A stretch of 64,000 nucleotides of DNA. Origin: Gonocerus acuteangulatus (Eukaryota; Arthropoda; Insecta; Hemiptera; Coreidae). The stretch covers positions 48,629,321 to 48,693,320 of the forward strand of contig OX328125.1 of NCBI GenBank assembly GCA_946811695.1, read 5' to 3'. A program made the translations under genes and the position numbers. The notes beneath the pieces were generated by a model that had not been told where the DNA came from, did no database searches, and saw only the letters and a list, made by a program, of their open reading frames with translations. This document shows, one piece after another, positions 42,667 to 54,374 of the stretch. The stretch's first letter is position 1. Each line of letters opens with the position of its first letter.

Positions 42667-43891
42667 TGAAGGTATTCGAATATCCTGACTATATTCTAGG
42701 TAAAAGCAGTAATTAAAAATTGTGTGAAAATTGGATGTATGAATATCGGCAAAGAAAAACATCATGATTATAGGAATTTTTGAACTAGAAATGAGTAATT
42801 TTTATATTATTTTATAAATAATGGCTTAACGAATTGCAAAATAGATGCGAAATTTATGTATGCTTAGTCATGAATATATTGAGTGATTCATTAGACTAGA
42901 AGGAGGATCATCGTGAACAGAGAACGTACATATTAACCAGCCAAAAGAAATTAAAATACAATGTTTCATTTATTATTTTTTTGTTAGTATCTCGTTTTGT
43001 GGCCAATTTTAATCAATATATCTACGAATTATGTACTATGTCTTAGTAATAATGTGAACAACTTAATGTCAGTTCAATTGTTTTCAAGGAATGTCAATCT
43101 AATAATCGAAAAGTGCCCTATACTTATATTATAGAACTCAAAATTATAACAAAAACCTGAAGCAATAATTCACAGTGCATTCATATCCTGTTCAAATAGC
43201 AATCGTTTCATTTTAAAAAGTAATCGCTAAAACTTCAATTATATCCATTGTATAGTGGAAAGAAGTCTCGAATGAATCTACCCGAGCTTTAGAAAACTCA
43301 GGATGATATTTTTGAGGGTGGTTATTGTGGCGAATTTCTTTTATACTCATCCTGATCAGGGCCTCCGCGACGTATTACAGGTCCCTGTCCAAATATCCTC
43401 ATCAACATTACCAAAAACTATTTAAAACTGAAATTTCTCTGAAAACAAAATTAAATACATTTTTCATTTAACGGAGTGGAATATTTACTTATTGACTGAG
43501 GTACATTGGAATTTCTTGGGGCTACACGTTTTGGAATGACAAAATTTAAAAGTTTGTTTATACAAACGTCCAAAATATAGATTTTTTAACAAAAATCTTA
43601 TTGAGGTTTCTTTAGCCGAATCCCAACCATTCCATCTTTACTTATCACCTCGACGGCTAACTATCTAATGATCATCATGGTTAAGTAATTTTGTTCTCAA
43701 TCAAACTATCTTCGTATTTACCCAATGATACTGACAAAAAAAAAAACCTTAAACCATTTCATTGGTGTACCTACAACTTTGGCTACTTTAGCAATATCGT
43801 TGTTTAAAAACGTTAGCTGTTAAAAAAGTTAATACGACAAAAATTTATTATATATTGAAATGTATTTTAAATATAAAATTAATATAGAATA
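42667..43891. other. AT-rich DNA, nothing recognised
   Basis: No feature seen. Confidence 0.4.
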
Positions 43892-43902
43892 TAAATTTAA
43901 AA

Positions 43903-44094
43903 TTTTTTTTTTCTTGTTTAACGGCAAATCAACAATTAGGCTATTAACGCCGGACTATCTACAGGTTGCCACCCTTTTTTAATACCAACAACACGTGGTC
44001 GATCACCCATTCAGGTTCTGACCACGCCCGACGTTGCTTAACTTCGGTGATCTACGGGAACCGGTGCATTCAACGTGGCTATGAGCGTTGGCTT
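43903..44094 (-). mobile_element. 5S rRNA-derived SINE
   Basis: Minus strand: GCCAACGCTCATAGCCACGT, TGAATGCACCGGTTCCCGTA, GATCACCGAAGTTAAGCAAC, then the central module GGTGGCAACCTGTAGATAGT, the tail hairpin and an A tail. Duplication TAAATTTAAA on both sides (about 43892 and 44095-44104). Confidence 0.9.
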
Positions 44095-44269
44095 TAAATT
44101 TAAATGTCTTAATTTTTGGATTTTATGGATATTTTATATTGTTTGCGGACTCCAAGTTTATAAATAATACAATAAAATCACAGAAGAAAAACATGAAAAA
44201 AATTAAGCATAAATCACTAAATCTATAGATGACAAGTTTTACAGTAGAATAACTATAATGCAGAGGAAC

Positions 44270-44410
44270 AAGAAAAAAATAAAGCATAGTCCTGTCAATA
44301 TGGCTACGATCTGTTAAACGTTTGGCAGAACCACAAATAGGTATGTCTGTATGTTCTCGTCTTCTGCAGATTGTTAGTATATGTTTTATGCTTAATATTT
44401 AGCAAATTTT
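44270..44410 (-). pseudogene. RNase H-type LINE, C-terminal fragment
   Basis: Minus strand: LSIKHILTICRRREHTDIPI then AKRLTD, matching LTxKHILTxCxxRxxxDIP...DDSxRIxD of the other copies. Confidence 0.7.
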
Positions 44411-44748
44411 TCACTGTAGGAAATATATGTCCACTCCACAGGTTATTTAATAGAATTACAAATCATACATATCTAAATAAACCCCCCCCCCCCCTGTAGG
44501 AATGTTGAAGGAGGAATGGTATATAGTGAAAATGCAACAGGGAATTTATGCAAATTGTTGGGTTTAAACTGTTGAATTGATTAGGAATGGCTGAACAAGC
44601 AGAGTGGCCCGCCTGAAGTGCAATACCTGGTAAATCAGATATCTCTTTCACCATTCCACAATGGCGTACTCCTGTCCTCTATGGGCTTTCTCTATCCTAT
44701 GTACCACCTTTATCCTTTTTACATGTACGTTTGATACTTTGAAATTTG

Positions 44749-45521
44749 GGGTCTTTTTGCGAAGACCACATCCAGTTACTTTTGAAGTAGCAGTAGTGAT
44801 TTATAACAGTTACTCGTACTCGCTGATAAGCTTATTGATTAGCTTATAGGTTCTTTGCTGGTTATCTATTACTACTTGACTCGTTATCTACGGTTATCAT
44901 TCATATTAGATAATGGGAAGCAATATTTATTAATAAAAAGGTTAATATGATCAAAATCAATTCTCTCAACTATGGAAAAACTTATAAAGCATTAAAGTTG
45001 ACTGTTTTGCAGGTTATGAAGGATAACAAACAACGATATTTGTAAACAAACATATTTTATTCCTTTTCTCTCTCTCTCTTGTTTTTGGATATTTTACCTT
45101 TATTAAGCATTACATGCTATGCGTTTCCGCTCGCTCAAGAAGATATCAAAACTCTAGTCAATCCAACTCGCCATTAATAGAATTATATTAATTGTAGCGA
45201 CTCTAGTCTATCCAACTCGCTAAAATTAATAAGATTCCATTTATTTTTCCGAGTAAGAAACCAATCCCTTTTTCTTTGACAGGAACATCGCGAACTAATT
45301 GTAAAAGACTCATTTTTTCTCACTAACATAAACAGAGCTTTTTCACAAACAAAAGCTAATTCACTGTTGAAGGTTACTTTACTCCCAACAAGAACCAAAG
45401 CAATTGGTCATCGGAATCCTCCAATAGGAAGGCAAAGGAGTTATGCGCATGCGCTGAATCACTGATACAATCACTAATGCTACTTCAAAAGTAACTGGAT
45501 GTGGTCTTCGCAAAAAGACCC
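44749..45521. mobile_element. 773-bp TIR element, superfamily unassigned
   Basis: About 50-bp inverted ends: GGGTCTTTTTGCGAAGACCA CATCCAGTTACTTTTGAAGT AGCA and its mirror ending at 45521. Flanks GAAATTTG (44741-44748) and GACATTTG (45522-45529) suggest an 8-bp duplication with one mismatch. The GGG start with an 8-9 bp duplication would suit Merlin or Mutator-like elements. The minus frame 45183-45398 (71 codons) is unrecognised. Confidence 0.8.
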
Positions 45522-45569
45522 GACATTTGTTTATATTTTAATATTTGACGGTTTAGATATTTTTGCCTC

Positions 45570-45640
45570 TCCGGAGGAAGGAAAACTTATGAGAACGACC
45601 GGATGACGCAAGCCGAAAGTGCTAAGAGTGTATTAAAACC
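45570..45640. repeat. HINE-terminus-like fragment
   Basis: CCTCTCCGGAGGAAGGAAAA...CGAAAGTGCTAAG recalls the hairpin and GTGCTAA end of the HINE. Confidence 0.35.
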
Positions 45641-45846
45641 CTTTCGTGCCAATATATTTTACCATTTTTGTGAAAAGAGAGAATATGTAATGTAGTACTA
45701 TAGCGATTTGTCTTTTTTTAGTCAAACGATCGGAAACTCCCATTTTTTTTTCAAATGATTCCATTGCAAGTCTCCGTTTCGATCTGGTAAAATGCACTTT
45801 TTTTGCCATGAAAATCTGGTTTTGATTGTACCACGTCCCTTATCTT

Positions 45847-46099
45847 GTTAGTTGGAGCGAAGGAATGTGTACTTAAAGCCCAGGGAAGAATATTTTAAAA
45901 AAAAAATGATTGATTTCAAGGAATATTTTTTGCAGGTAATTGTTGAACAATCTTCCAGCCTTGGGCCACCAACTCCAGAGAGTAGGGTTATCGAAAGGAA
46001 TCCCCAAGGCTAGGCCGAGGAAAAGTGTGTACGTAAGTCGGTATTTCCAGAGGGAAATAGGTAATTTCCACGGGAGATTCTAAGCGTGTAATACTTGCC
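45847..46099. repeat. Near-identical dispersed repeat, copy B
   Basis: See copy A at 42383-42640. The flanks differ completely (CCCTTATCTT on the left, TGTAATAATA on the right), so the repeat has defined ends. Confidence 0.85.
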
Positions 46100-46234
46100 T
46101 GTAATAATATTGTATTTACAGTGATGCGTCGTTTCTTAAAGCAAATTCTCGGGTTAATAGATTATAAATGTCTTTCCGATATTTGAATTACATTCTTGTA
46201 TAAGATAATATTTGATTGATTTGTGAGATTGACA

Positions 46235-46486
46235 TCGTCGATACAAATGCAAAGTATCGAATGCGTAAAATGCATTTTTCCTTTTCAATCTTTATTGATT
46301 TCTGTTGGACTGATGTACGGCAAACTCTCGAATCTAAGTTCACTCAGAGAAAGGGGAGAGTAACCACAGTCAAAAGGTCGAATCTGCCGACTATTTGACT
46401 GTCCAAAAGCAATGTAATGAATAAAAGTTTTTTCACTCTGGAAAGTGGTGATTTTCACATTTGATACTTTGCATTTGTATCGACGG
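46235..46486. repeat. 255-bp TA-type MITE (copy 3)
   Basis: TCGTCGATACAAATGCAAAG TATCGAATGCG on the left, mirrored at the right (TTTGCATTTGTATCGACGG); flanking CA on both sides, probably mutated TA. The internal plus-strand phrase AGTCAAAAGGTCGAATCTGC is shared with the 61.0-kb half of copy 4. Confidence 0.8.
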
Positions 46487-46574
46487 CATGTATATTACTG
46501 AATCCGGATATTATTGTCACTTAAAGGTACCCCCAACTAACAAACACTAACAATCGGGCGCTATAGTACCGGGA

Positions 46575-47060
46575 AGACCTGGGCCACTGCCGCCATCTTT
46601 CAACATTCCTCTCGGTGTTGAGCCAGTTCCCAACTCCTAGTTTTTGTAAATCATTCTTCTGGACATTTAACCATCTCAGTATGGGGACCTTCTTCTTCTT
46701 CTACCACCTCCTGGTGAACTCCACAATATCTATTTCGGTAGTCTCTCAGGCTCCATCCTTTCTACATGACCCAGCCATCTTAACCTGCGTTTCTTTATAG
46801 TGCAGAGGATATCGTTTTGCCTTACAATTCGTCAGGTTCGGTGTTAAGCCACCTATTTTGCTCTTTCTCGGGGCCTAATAACTTTCTAAGAACTCTCCCC
46901 TCCCAAACCACTAGGGTTTTCCTAGTTTGCTTGCTCAGAGTCCACTTCTCGCTGTTATACATTACATCTGGCTTATATATCACCATTTTGGGCTTTCAGG
47001 AAGGTTTCTTGAACTGAAGAGTTTTGTGAAGGCCTGACACCATTCTGGCCTTAAGGAGCC
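46575..47060 (-). pseudogene. RTE-like LINE, RT C-terminal fragment
   Basis: Reading downward from about 46965: MYNSEKWTLSKQTRKTLVVW then EGRVLRKLLGPEKEQNRWL, the usual YGSExWTLxKxxxxxLxVFExKVLRxIxGP block, followed by IKRNxGxDGWVM-like decayed residues (usual IKxxRLRWxGHVxRM). It contains stops and frameshifts; the RT catalytic motifs lie outside. Confidence 0.8.
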
Positions 47061-47159
47061 CTCTCACTGGTACAACGTGTTCTAAAAATTTTGAATACAA
47101 ATATTGAGCTTATTTTTGTACAAAAATATTGCACAATTTTTTAGAATTGTATAACGGCC

Positions 47160-47222
47160 GTTATTTTTTTAAGTCAGTTCAACCACTTGGGTCATTGTTG
47201 CCTATGTATATATGTATATGCA
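47160..47222 (-). mobile_element. LINE/SINE 3' tail with hairpin
   Basis: Minus strand: AGGCAACAATGACCCAAGTG GTTGAACTGACTTAAAAAAA, the same tail as at 63762-63800 (GGCATCCATGACCCAAGTGG TTGAACTGCC) and structurally like the 59375 hairpin. Confidence 0.65.
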
Positions 47223-48092
47223 ATTTATTTATTTATTTATGGAGCTCCGCAACAGCAAGGTGATCTGCTCACATATTTCATGAAAGTAATACAAGTAATC
47301 AAATAGAAGTAAATAAAATATTAAAAGATATAAGGTAAACACAAGGGCTACAAAGTACAACATAAAGTCAAATAAAATATAAATAAATATAATATAATAA
47401 AATAAAAACGAACAAAAACAAAAACAAAAAAAAAAGGAGAAAGAAGTATAAAACAATAACTGAACTATTATAATAAGAAATAATAAAGTATCTGATAGTA
47501 TAAAAATCATTATTCTCTGACGAGACATATGCAATTGAAAATGCAGAAGAATGTATTATTTGAATCAAAATATTTAATCAAATCAATATATTTGTAATAG
47601 AAAGGATAAAATAAAGATGAAAAAAGGGGGTATTGTAAACGCACACACGCTATATGACACAAACACAATTGTCTAAACTTTCAGAAAATTTTGAACGCCC
47701 CACACAATATTGAATACACCTTTTTTTGCACAATATTTTTCCACACACTCGCAATATTTTTGCACATAAACGACTTGTTTAGTCATATCCTTCACAAGTG
47801 TCTGTATCACTAGGAGTCTATTCTTCTCATTATGGCGATGGGAATGAGTCACCTCAACCGGTTCTGATATTATGCAAGCTGTGTAAGGAGAACATCCTTT
47901 ATTCAACTCTTTAAACTCACCGCTCCAACCTTATCATGAATTATTATATGTAAAATTCACATATGTAGAATGTATATTTGGATATGTGTGTAAAAAAATA
48001 ATAATAAACATTTTCATATTTTATAGTAATTAGCATTAAGAGATGACTATAGCCAAATAATATTATTCTAAAGAAATGATTACCAAATGATA
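47223..48092. other. Very AT-rich DNA
   Basis: AAATA/AATAA-rich at 47290-47480. Open frames here are low-complexity. A 77-codon minus frame (47673-47906) is unrecognised. Confidence 0.4.
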
Positions 48093-48215
48093 ATTAAATT
48101 TTAAGGTCCACTTATACACGACAAAGATTTTTGGTACGGGTTTTCTACAGGTTTCTATTCAGGATAGGGCTAATGCCTTTTCTTTTTTTTTGAAAGAAAA
48201 GGCGCCACCCCTACT
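48093..48215 (-). mobile_element. SINE 3' fragment
   Basis: In reverse: GGTGGCGCCTTTTCTTTC, GGCATTAGCCCTATCCTGAA, ACCTGTAGAAAACCCGTACC, then TTAAAATTTAATT. A diverged relative of the SINE at 34767, lacking the head. Confidence 0.65.
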
Positions 48216-49959
48216 GGAGAAAAATTATAAAAAATATGTATCATAAAAACTACTAATATTAAAATCTGTTTCCTAGGGACAGTCAAATATTTTGAAAACT
48301 ATAGTGTTATTTAAAATACAAAATTCGGAAAAAAGAATTTTCGAAAGTTTTCACACTTTTTTTATTTATGAGTTGCTGTTTCTGTTCTTAAACCCAAACT
48401 CTCCTGCTCTGATTTGAATAAAAGTTGATATCGAATAGACTTTTTCTGTTTTTATTATACACTTTTTGGAAACATTTTTGTGCCTCCATAAAAAATAAAT
48501 TTATCCGATAGCGATTGCTCTGCCCCAAGAAATAGATGTTTATATGACAATTTAATATTGTTTCTGACATTATATAATGTGGGCGCTGTAAATAGTGTTT
48601 ATCAGTTTTGTGTTTATTTAACCTCCACTATGCCATCTGAATAGAGCCCATATCTCTATAAAATGCCTTTTGTATGATGTCTGATATATGTTACTGATAT
48701 TTATGACGAAATTAAATATCAAATTCGTCACATAGATCAGATTATTGAAAACATACGATATAATTAATGAAAACATTTCTTTTTTAATAATAAATTCTTT
48801 TTATAACATTATAGACTATAATTAGGCTTTAAAATCGATTTAGCAAGACTCTAGGGGTATTTTAGTATGCCAGAAATTACTTGTAAACAGCAAGTACATC
48901 GACAGTTGTGTGTACTAATAATTAAATTATGTTAACTAACCTATCTGCACTTCTTATGATGGACTTGTAAACTTAAGTCGTAATAATTAACCATATCGAT
49001 TTCAATTTCTCATTTTTTTCACTTTTCTTTCACATATTCACATCCTGTTACTTTACTTTTATCTTTTAAATTATTATTTCTTATTTTACCATTATTGTCG
49101 TAGTATAGCACATATGGAGGCTTCAAATTACAGTTGAAACATTAAACCCATTTTTATTTTTAAAAATTTAGTTTTATTTGACTATTACGAACCCCATTTT
49201 TCATTTTTCTTGGACAATTTCCACAGCAAAGAATTCTTTTCAATTATAATAAAGATAAAAAATCTTCATCATTCGCTATACTTACATATTCCAATATAAA
49301 TTAAAGATTATAATTGAAGAAAGCCAACTGGAGTTACAAAATGTAAGCTTTCCGTCTAAATTGTTGTAATAAATTGTATATGTTCGACTTTCACGTTATT
49401 TTATAAACAAAATAATAAACAAGTTCAAAGTATTGTTGTTTGAATAGTACGGTGCTTAGTACATATACACATGAATATATATACACACACAGAGAGACAC
49501 ACGCGTGTATTGAATAAACAACATCAAACATAAAATACCAAATAAAATGTCTGTCACTCCTCAGTTATTAATTAAGAAAAGAGAGACGCTGCCAAACATC
49601 ACGTAGCCATGTTATGACAAGACATCCACCTTATATGACACTAAATTATGTTTACAGTAATATGATTGCTGTTGTCTAATGCCCGAGATTCAGGCAAAGA
49701 GATTAAAGATTGACTTTGGAAGAAAGCTTGTTAGGAAATACAACCCGATCAGCATGGCCAAAGTAAATTTAGAACTGTAAAATAGAACTCCAGAGATCCA
49801 AGTCCGAAAATAATCTTGACTTAACACCCTAAATTAAACTAATGAAGAAAGCTGTTGTCTTCACAATCCTCCTTGCTACTTTTAGATGATACTTTTTATC
49901 CACAATGTTTATTTTATGTCTCTTCTATTTTTACATAATATCATACGATTGAGATTTCA
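48216..49959. other. AT-rich DNA, nothing recognised
   Basis: No module, TIR pair or coding pattern seen. Confidence 0.4.
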
Positions 49960-50510
49960 AAAACTTGTGTTCTTGTAAATCCTGGTCGATTTTCTGCAAG
50001 AACTTGCCACACTTTTGTATGGAAATGTCCGCTTTGTACTAGAATGTTCCTTTAACACTTTGACTGCGGGAGCGGTAAGCCTCAAACCATCAAAAAATGG
50101 TAAATTTTTTTCATTTTATGATTACTTTTGTTTATTTAATTTAGAAAAATAACTTTCCCATTAGAAATTCTGGATAATTTTCTTCGGAAACATGTTTTTT
50201 TACCATGACGCACACGTGGTGAAGAAACTCCTGCAAAAATTCACCAAAAGGTCTGAGTCCAGAACGATTCCAGAATATGGCACGCGAAACAACCCCTAAG
50301 ACGACGGAGGAATGAATAAACCATCCTGGAGGTTTGTAGCCGATTCCCAAAATTTTTTAACATTTTCTCCCAACTTGCCAGGTAGCTACCATGACGCACA
50401 TGCGGCGTCATCCGCAACCGAGGTGTTAAGTCCGTCTTGAGGGAATATTAACGTGTTGTAAATGGGATAACGCTGGTAAGGAAAAGGGAGGGAGGGAATA
50501 TGAACGTACT
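49960..50510. repeat. Dispersed repeat interrupted by a TTAA element
   Basis: Parts before 50052 and after 50429 together align with 26020-26195 (TTCAAAAACCCTGTGTTTTG; AAAGTCCGCTTT; GAATGTTCCTTTAA; GGAAAAGGGAGGG). Confidence 0.6.
50056..50425. mobile_element. piggyBac-like MITE, 370 bp
   Basis: TTAA duplications at 50052-50055 and 50426-50429. Ends CACTTTGACTGCGGGAGCGG and, in reverse, CACCTCGGTTGCGGATGACG. The subterminal phrase ACCATGACGCACAYGYGG occurs twice (about 50203 and 50388). The paralogous repeat at 26117-26120 has an undisturbed single TTAA. The minus frame 50141-50350 has no similarity I recognise. Confidence 0.85.
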
Positions 50511-51161
50511 TTGCTTAGAGATTTCGTCTCACATTTTGTACTAATGATTAAGATAAAATTTTAACTGCTAACTAATCTTTCCAAATGGCACTAGAGATAA
50601 GAACGGAAACGCATTGACGACCCATTCCCTGCCAGTCGGACTTTTTTTTTTAGCTGTATAGGTTATGAAACGTCGAAATTTTTCGTTAGCACTTCCGGAT
50701 TGCGTCATCGACGTCGACGTCATTATAGAGCTCTGCGTACGTGGATGGAAGAAACACACTAAAATTATATTTAATGGTTGACGATTATCTCTGTGTCGCG
50801 GAGCGAGTTGCGCAGCTTGATGAAACTGCTATGGCAATTTTTTTTCTGAGTTGTTTTTCGGCGAGATGAACAATGTGGAGCAGACCTTGTGAAGACGGGC
50901 GGCACTCCGTCGTCTTCAAAACATGTTTACCTCAGCATCCGACGTTTTAGCGCCTTCTATTCCCTTAGGGGAATCAGCTTAACTATGGTGACACAATAAA
51001 CTATATTTCTCATAATTTTTAGTGGATTAGTCCTTGCGTTCTATACATTAATTGCTAGGTAAATTTAGTATACCTATTTCTGGAGGGGTCTACATCGTAG
51101 GAAAGGCTGAATTATTTCAAAGTAGCGAATTGCTACAGAGGTAAACAAACATTTAGAAGAG
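50511..51161. other. Unassigned DNA with repeat phrase
   Basis: 50515-50650 carries GAACGGAAACGC...CCAGTCGGACTTTTTT, also present at 13495 and 25052, related to the HINE 5' end. Confidence 0.4.
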
Positions 51162-51177
51162 GATTAGTAAGTTGTTG

Positions 51178-51212
51178 TTGTTTTTTTACGGCGCATCGAC
51201 ATCTAGGTCATT
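51178..51212 (-). mobile_element. Tail-only retroinsertion (hairpin + poly(A))
   Basis: Minus strand: AATGACCTAGATGTCGATGC GCCGTAAAAAAA. Even the 5' arm of the hairpin is lost. Flanks GATTAGTAAGTTGTTG (51162-51177) and GATTAGTAAGTGTTG (51213-51227) form the duplication. Confidence 0.75.
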
Positions 51213-51227
51213 GATTAGTAAGTGTTG

Positions 51228-52937
51228 ACATTATTTTATAAAGGATTTTTTTAAAAAAAAACGTAAAATCTTGATAATTTAATTATAAAGAAATAAGGAG
51301 GATATCACTCTTTAATTTAATAGCCTTCCTGGATTTTCTGAATCAGAAAAATGTTGTCCTGTTTAAAGAAGGACTTTGATTTGAACTAATCCTAGTCAAA
51401 CTCCCTCTACCTCCAAGCATCCAATATTTTCCGTATTTCAAGGTATTTTTCCACGGATGAGAATTCGATGAATTTATTGCTGGACCCGGAACTATAGGGA
51501 GAATTGAAGTTTCGAGATTCTAAGTAACTATATAGCAATTCCATTTATTCTTTCCGCCTCAAGTGACCCGTAAAAAAAGTAATCAAACGTTCATATTTGT
51601 GCAACATGTTCCTAAACAAAACAACATACAATACAACATGTATTTTATATAGTCTTATAATATTTTTTTAATGGTTTATGAGTGTTTTTTTTTTAACTAT
51701 AATGTGGAAACATAGTTACGAACGAAAAAGAAAATACTACAAAAGAGAAATACAATTTTTTTTCTTTTTATTACTTCTTAGAAATATCGAAATTCATGTG
51801 TGTACATAAGAAAAATTTCCATAGGCAGAACAGTTCAGACGTAACCCTGCCTGAGTAAGGCATTCCTAAATTCATGGTAAAATGAGAAATGAGATCCACA
51901 TAGTTAAGTTGCTCCTGAAATGGCCTATACTGACGAAAATCATGTAGATCAACAAATTAAATAAATTAATAAAAAGTTTAAACTGAAATATATGTCCTTC
52001 TGCCATTTTTAAGGTACTTTATTGAAACATACATTGTGACAAAGGGTCGTAATCTTAAAATATCTATACACACACACGAATATTAATTACAGCTCATTAT
52101 ATACGAGCTCAGAACAAAGCCTTCGTGAGAATCCTTTCGGGAGGTTACTTCCGAATTTATAAGAAATCAACTGGTGTATTTGTTACAAAATTGTAATTTA
52201 TATAAATATGATATATCGTTATAATTAACTGTATATTTATCGGTATGAATTATTGTATTTGATTATGACGGTTCGCCATACTTTATGTCGTTGTAATATT
52301 TTTATCTATTTATTATATAAATCTTGTCTGTATTGAACCTTTTTTTTATTTAGTCCATTGAATTATCCTTACTAAATCTTATGAATTGGTACTAAGTTCC
52401 ATTGGATGTTCTTATGGTTACAGAAAGAAGCATATAATTCTCGAATAAAAAAAAAAATAGTCGTTTGTACTGTAAATTGTGTTTGAAGGACGGTGATGCT
52501 TTTTAAAAACATTCTGTATAGAAATGTATATGTTTATGAAATATGGTTTTAAAAGAAGTCACTTGAACAGTTTTTATTGGCTTTGATAGGCAGTAGAGAG
52601 ATAATGGGTTGCTTATCTTAGAGTTTGATATGGAAAAACAAGCAAAGACGCTTATCACAAATGTTTTGATCAGACCAACGATTCCTTGATAATCTTGCTT
52701 TTAGTTTTCATTCTATGATTCTAAGGTCCCTACATTCCAAAGATTACTGTTTAAATAAGGAAGATTTATTGAATTATGAAAATTTGGGCAAAATATTTGA
52801 AGCAATATTTGAATAATTGAAGTGTTTTCTGCAATACTTTTAGTCGCGACGATACGATTTTCATTTCCTTCATCCCTTCTAGCGCGGTTCCTCCCTCCTT
52901 CCTTGGGGAGGAAACTCGCTTATGACGTTAACCTCAT
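51228..52937. other. AT-rich DNA, nothing recognised
   Basis: No feature seen. Confidence 0.4.
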
Positions 52938-53245
52938 GACACTATCATTGAGGAGCTGCATAACTAAGAATAAGCCTTAGCCAATAACTATGGTTGGTTT
53001 ATGCTGCACTCATCAAAAATGTACATAAAATTTTCTTTATAAATAAAATCATAAAAAGCTTTACAGCTTTATATTTTTAATGAGCAGCTGACATAATTAT
53101 TTTTTTTTTTAAATTAATTTGTTTCTGCAGTAATCCCCCTTTTTTAGTGGACCGATTTACTTTATCTTCCTAATCAGTTGCGCTCGATACACACCAAGTT
53201 TCGTTACATGAACGCATAAATTATGGCAAGTGCGGATAAAATTAA
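52938..53245 (+). repeat. HINE-related fragment
   Basis: GAGGAGCTGCATAACTAAG (HINE 5' end) at 52950-52968 and, after AT-rich sequence, one module: AATCCCCC...AGTGGACCGATTTACTTTAT...ACCAAGTTTCGTTACATGAA. Most modules are deleted. Confidence 0.65.
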
Positions 53246-53314
53246 TAATGTCCACGGTCTATGATATTTAACGTGTTGAAGCCTTCTGTACATGACCGTG
53301 TCGAATTCGTAATA

Positions 53315-53356
53315 ACCTACGTTTCGCCAGACTTTCTGCCGGCTTCCTCAGGGTTT
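53315..53356 (-). ncRNA. hammerhead-like motif (Penelope type)
   Basis: Minus strand: CCTGAGGAAGCCGGCAGAAA GTCTGGCGAAACGTAGG. Core CUGAGGA and GAAAC are intact; helix II is GCCGG / TCTGGC-side with one G-U pair. Helices I and III were not modelled. Confidence 0.55.
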
Positions 53357-53506
53357 CTGTCAAGGTTAAAAATAGTTAAGGTAGATATTGTCAGTTTTGA
53401 TAATATAAATACATTTTTTAGACAAAAATGTATTATATTTGCCAAAATGTCGGCTTAAGATTCTTCCTTCGTCACGGCTGAAAACAATGAGAGTTAATAC
53501 TTCTAA

Positions 53507-53509
<3 letters not shown>

Positions 53510-53561
<52 letters not shown>
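53510..53561. repeat. (AT)n microsatellite
   Basis: AT dinucleotide run. Confidence 0.95.
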
Positions 53562-53565
<4 letters not shown>

Positions 53566-53665
53566 TTTTTAATACGTAATTCGACACGGTCATATCCAGA
53601 AGGCTTTAAACATTGCAGACAATGTTTATCTGGCGAATAGCCAAACCTCTGAAGCCAAAATAAAT

Positions 53666-54108
53666 AAATAATAATAACGGGCCTTGAAATTACGAGCTGA
53701 CATTCAGAGTCGAATTGAGTGACGTAAACTGATTTAAACGAACTTCAAGGTGATCTGAATTCTACTTATCCTAAGAGGCGGCATTGTTGCGTGCATCTGC
53801 TTCATATGTATGTTTCACCGTCGTACGCTAATGAAACACTCACAGGAAAGGCAACACAGCCTAATTTTAGGACTATAAAACTCCCTGATAATTTTGCCCT
53901 TTTACGAATAATTATGAGCATAAATTAGTTTTTATGACATGAATGTGAAGTGGTGAAAGTGAGAGTGTGGGTTAGCCACTACTTATCAGCCAATTTCTAA
54001 GTGAGAGACAGGTCGCAAAGTCCGGTTTCAATCGAAATACAAAACTAAAAATAAGATCACATCTCGAAGGAATGTATCTTTCGAGGCTAGACTCATCGAA
54101 GAAGTTTT

Positions 54109-54111
<3 letters not shown>
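53666..54111. other. Unassigned DNA
   Basis: No feature recognised. Confidence 0.4.

Positions 54112-54174
<63 letters not shown>
54112..54174. repeat. (AT)n microsatellite
   Basis: AT dinucleotide run; the minus frame through it is simple-repeat translation. Confidence 0.95.
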
Positions 54175-54179
<5 letters not shown>

Positions 54180-54234
54180 GAATTGTCATAAATCGTACCT
54201 ACTAAGTACCAAAAATAACACCCTGTATTTTTTG

Positions 54235-54335
54235 TATTTATTTTGGCTTTACAATTATGCCTATTCACCAGATAAACATTGTAGTACAATGTTTTAAAAC
54301 CTTCTGGATGACTGCGTCGAATTAGTAACAACCAT
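54235..54335 (-). mobile_element. Penelope-like terminal fragment
   Basis: In reverse: TAATTCGACGCAGTCATCCA GAAGGTTTTAAAACATTGTA, ATGTTTATCTGGTGAATAGG and AAGCCAAAATAAA, collinear with 53576-53665. Confidence 0.6.
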
Positions 54336-54374
54336 AAATAAATAAATAATTTTTCCTTATATAATATATCTACC

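Larger units (their letters stand above)
53258..53665. mobile_element. Penelope-like relic, two inverted parts
   Basis: The string AATTCGACACGGTCATRTMC AGAAGGCTT occurs in reverse at 53270-53308 and forward at 53579-53610, so two terminal copies face each other around (AT)n at 53510-53561. A third copy lies in reverse at 54282-54315. The reverse copy adjoins a hammerhead-like motif (53315-53356). Confidence 0.6.

Noticed and set aside
47229..47568. Phe/Tyr-rich minus frames as membrane proteins
   Set aside because: Apparent hydrophobicity comes from AAATA/AATAA-rich DNA read on the opposite strand.
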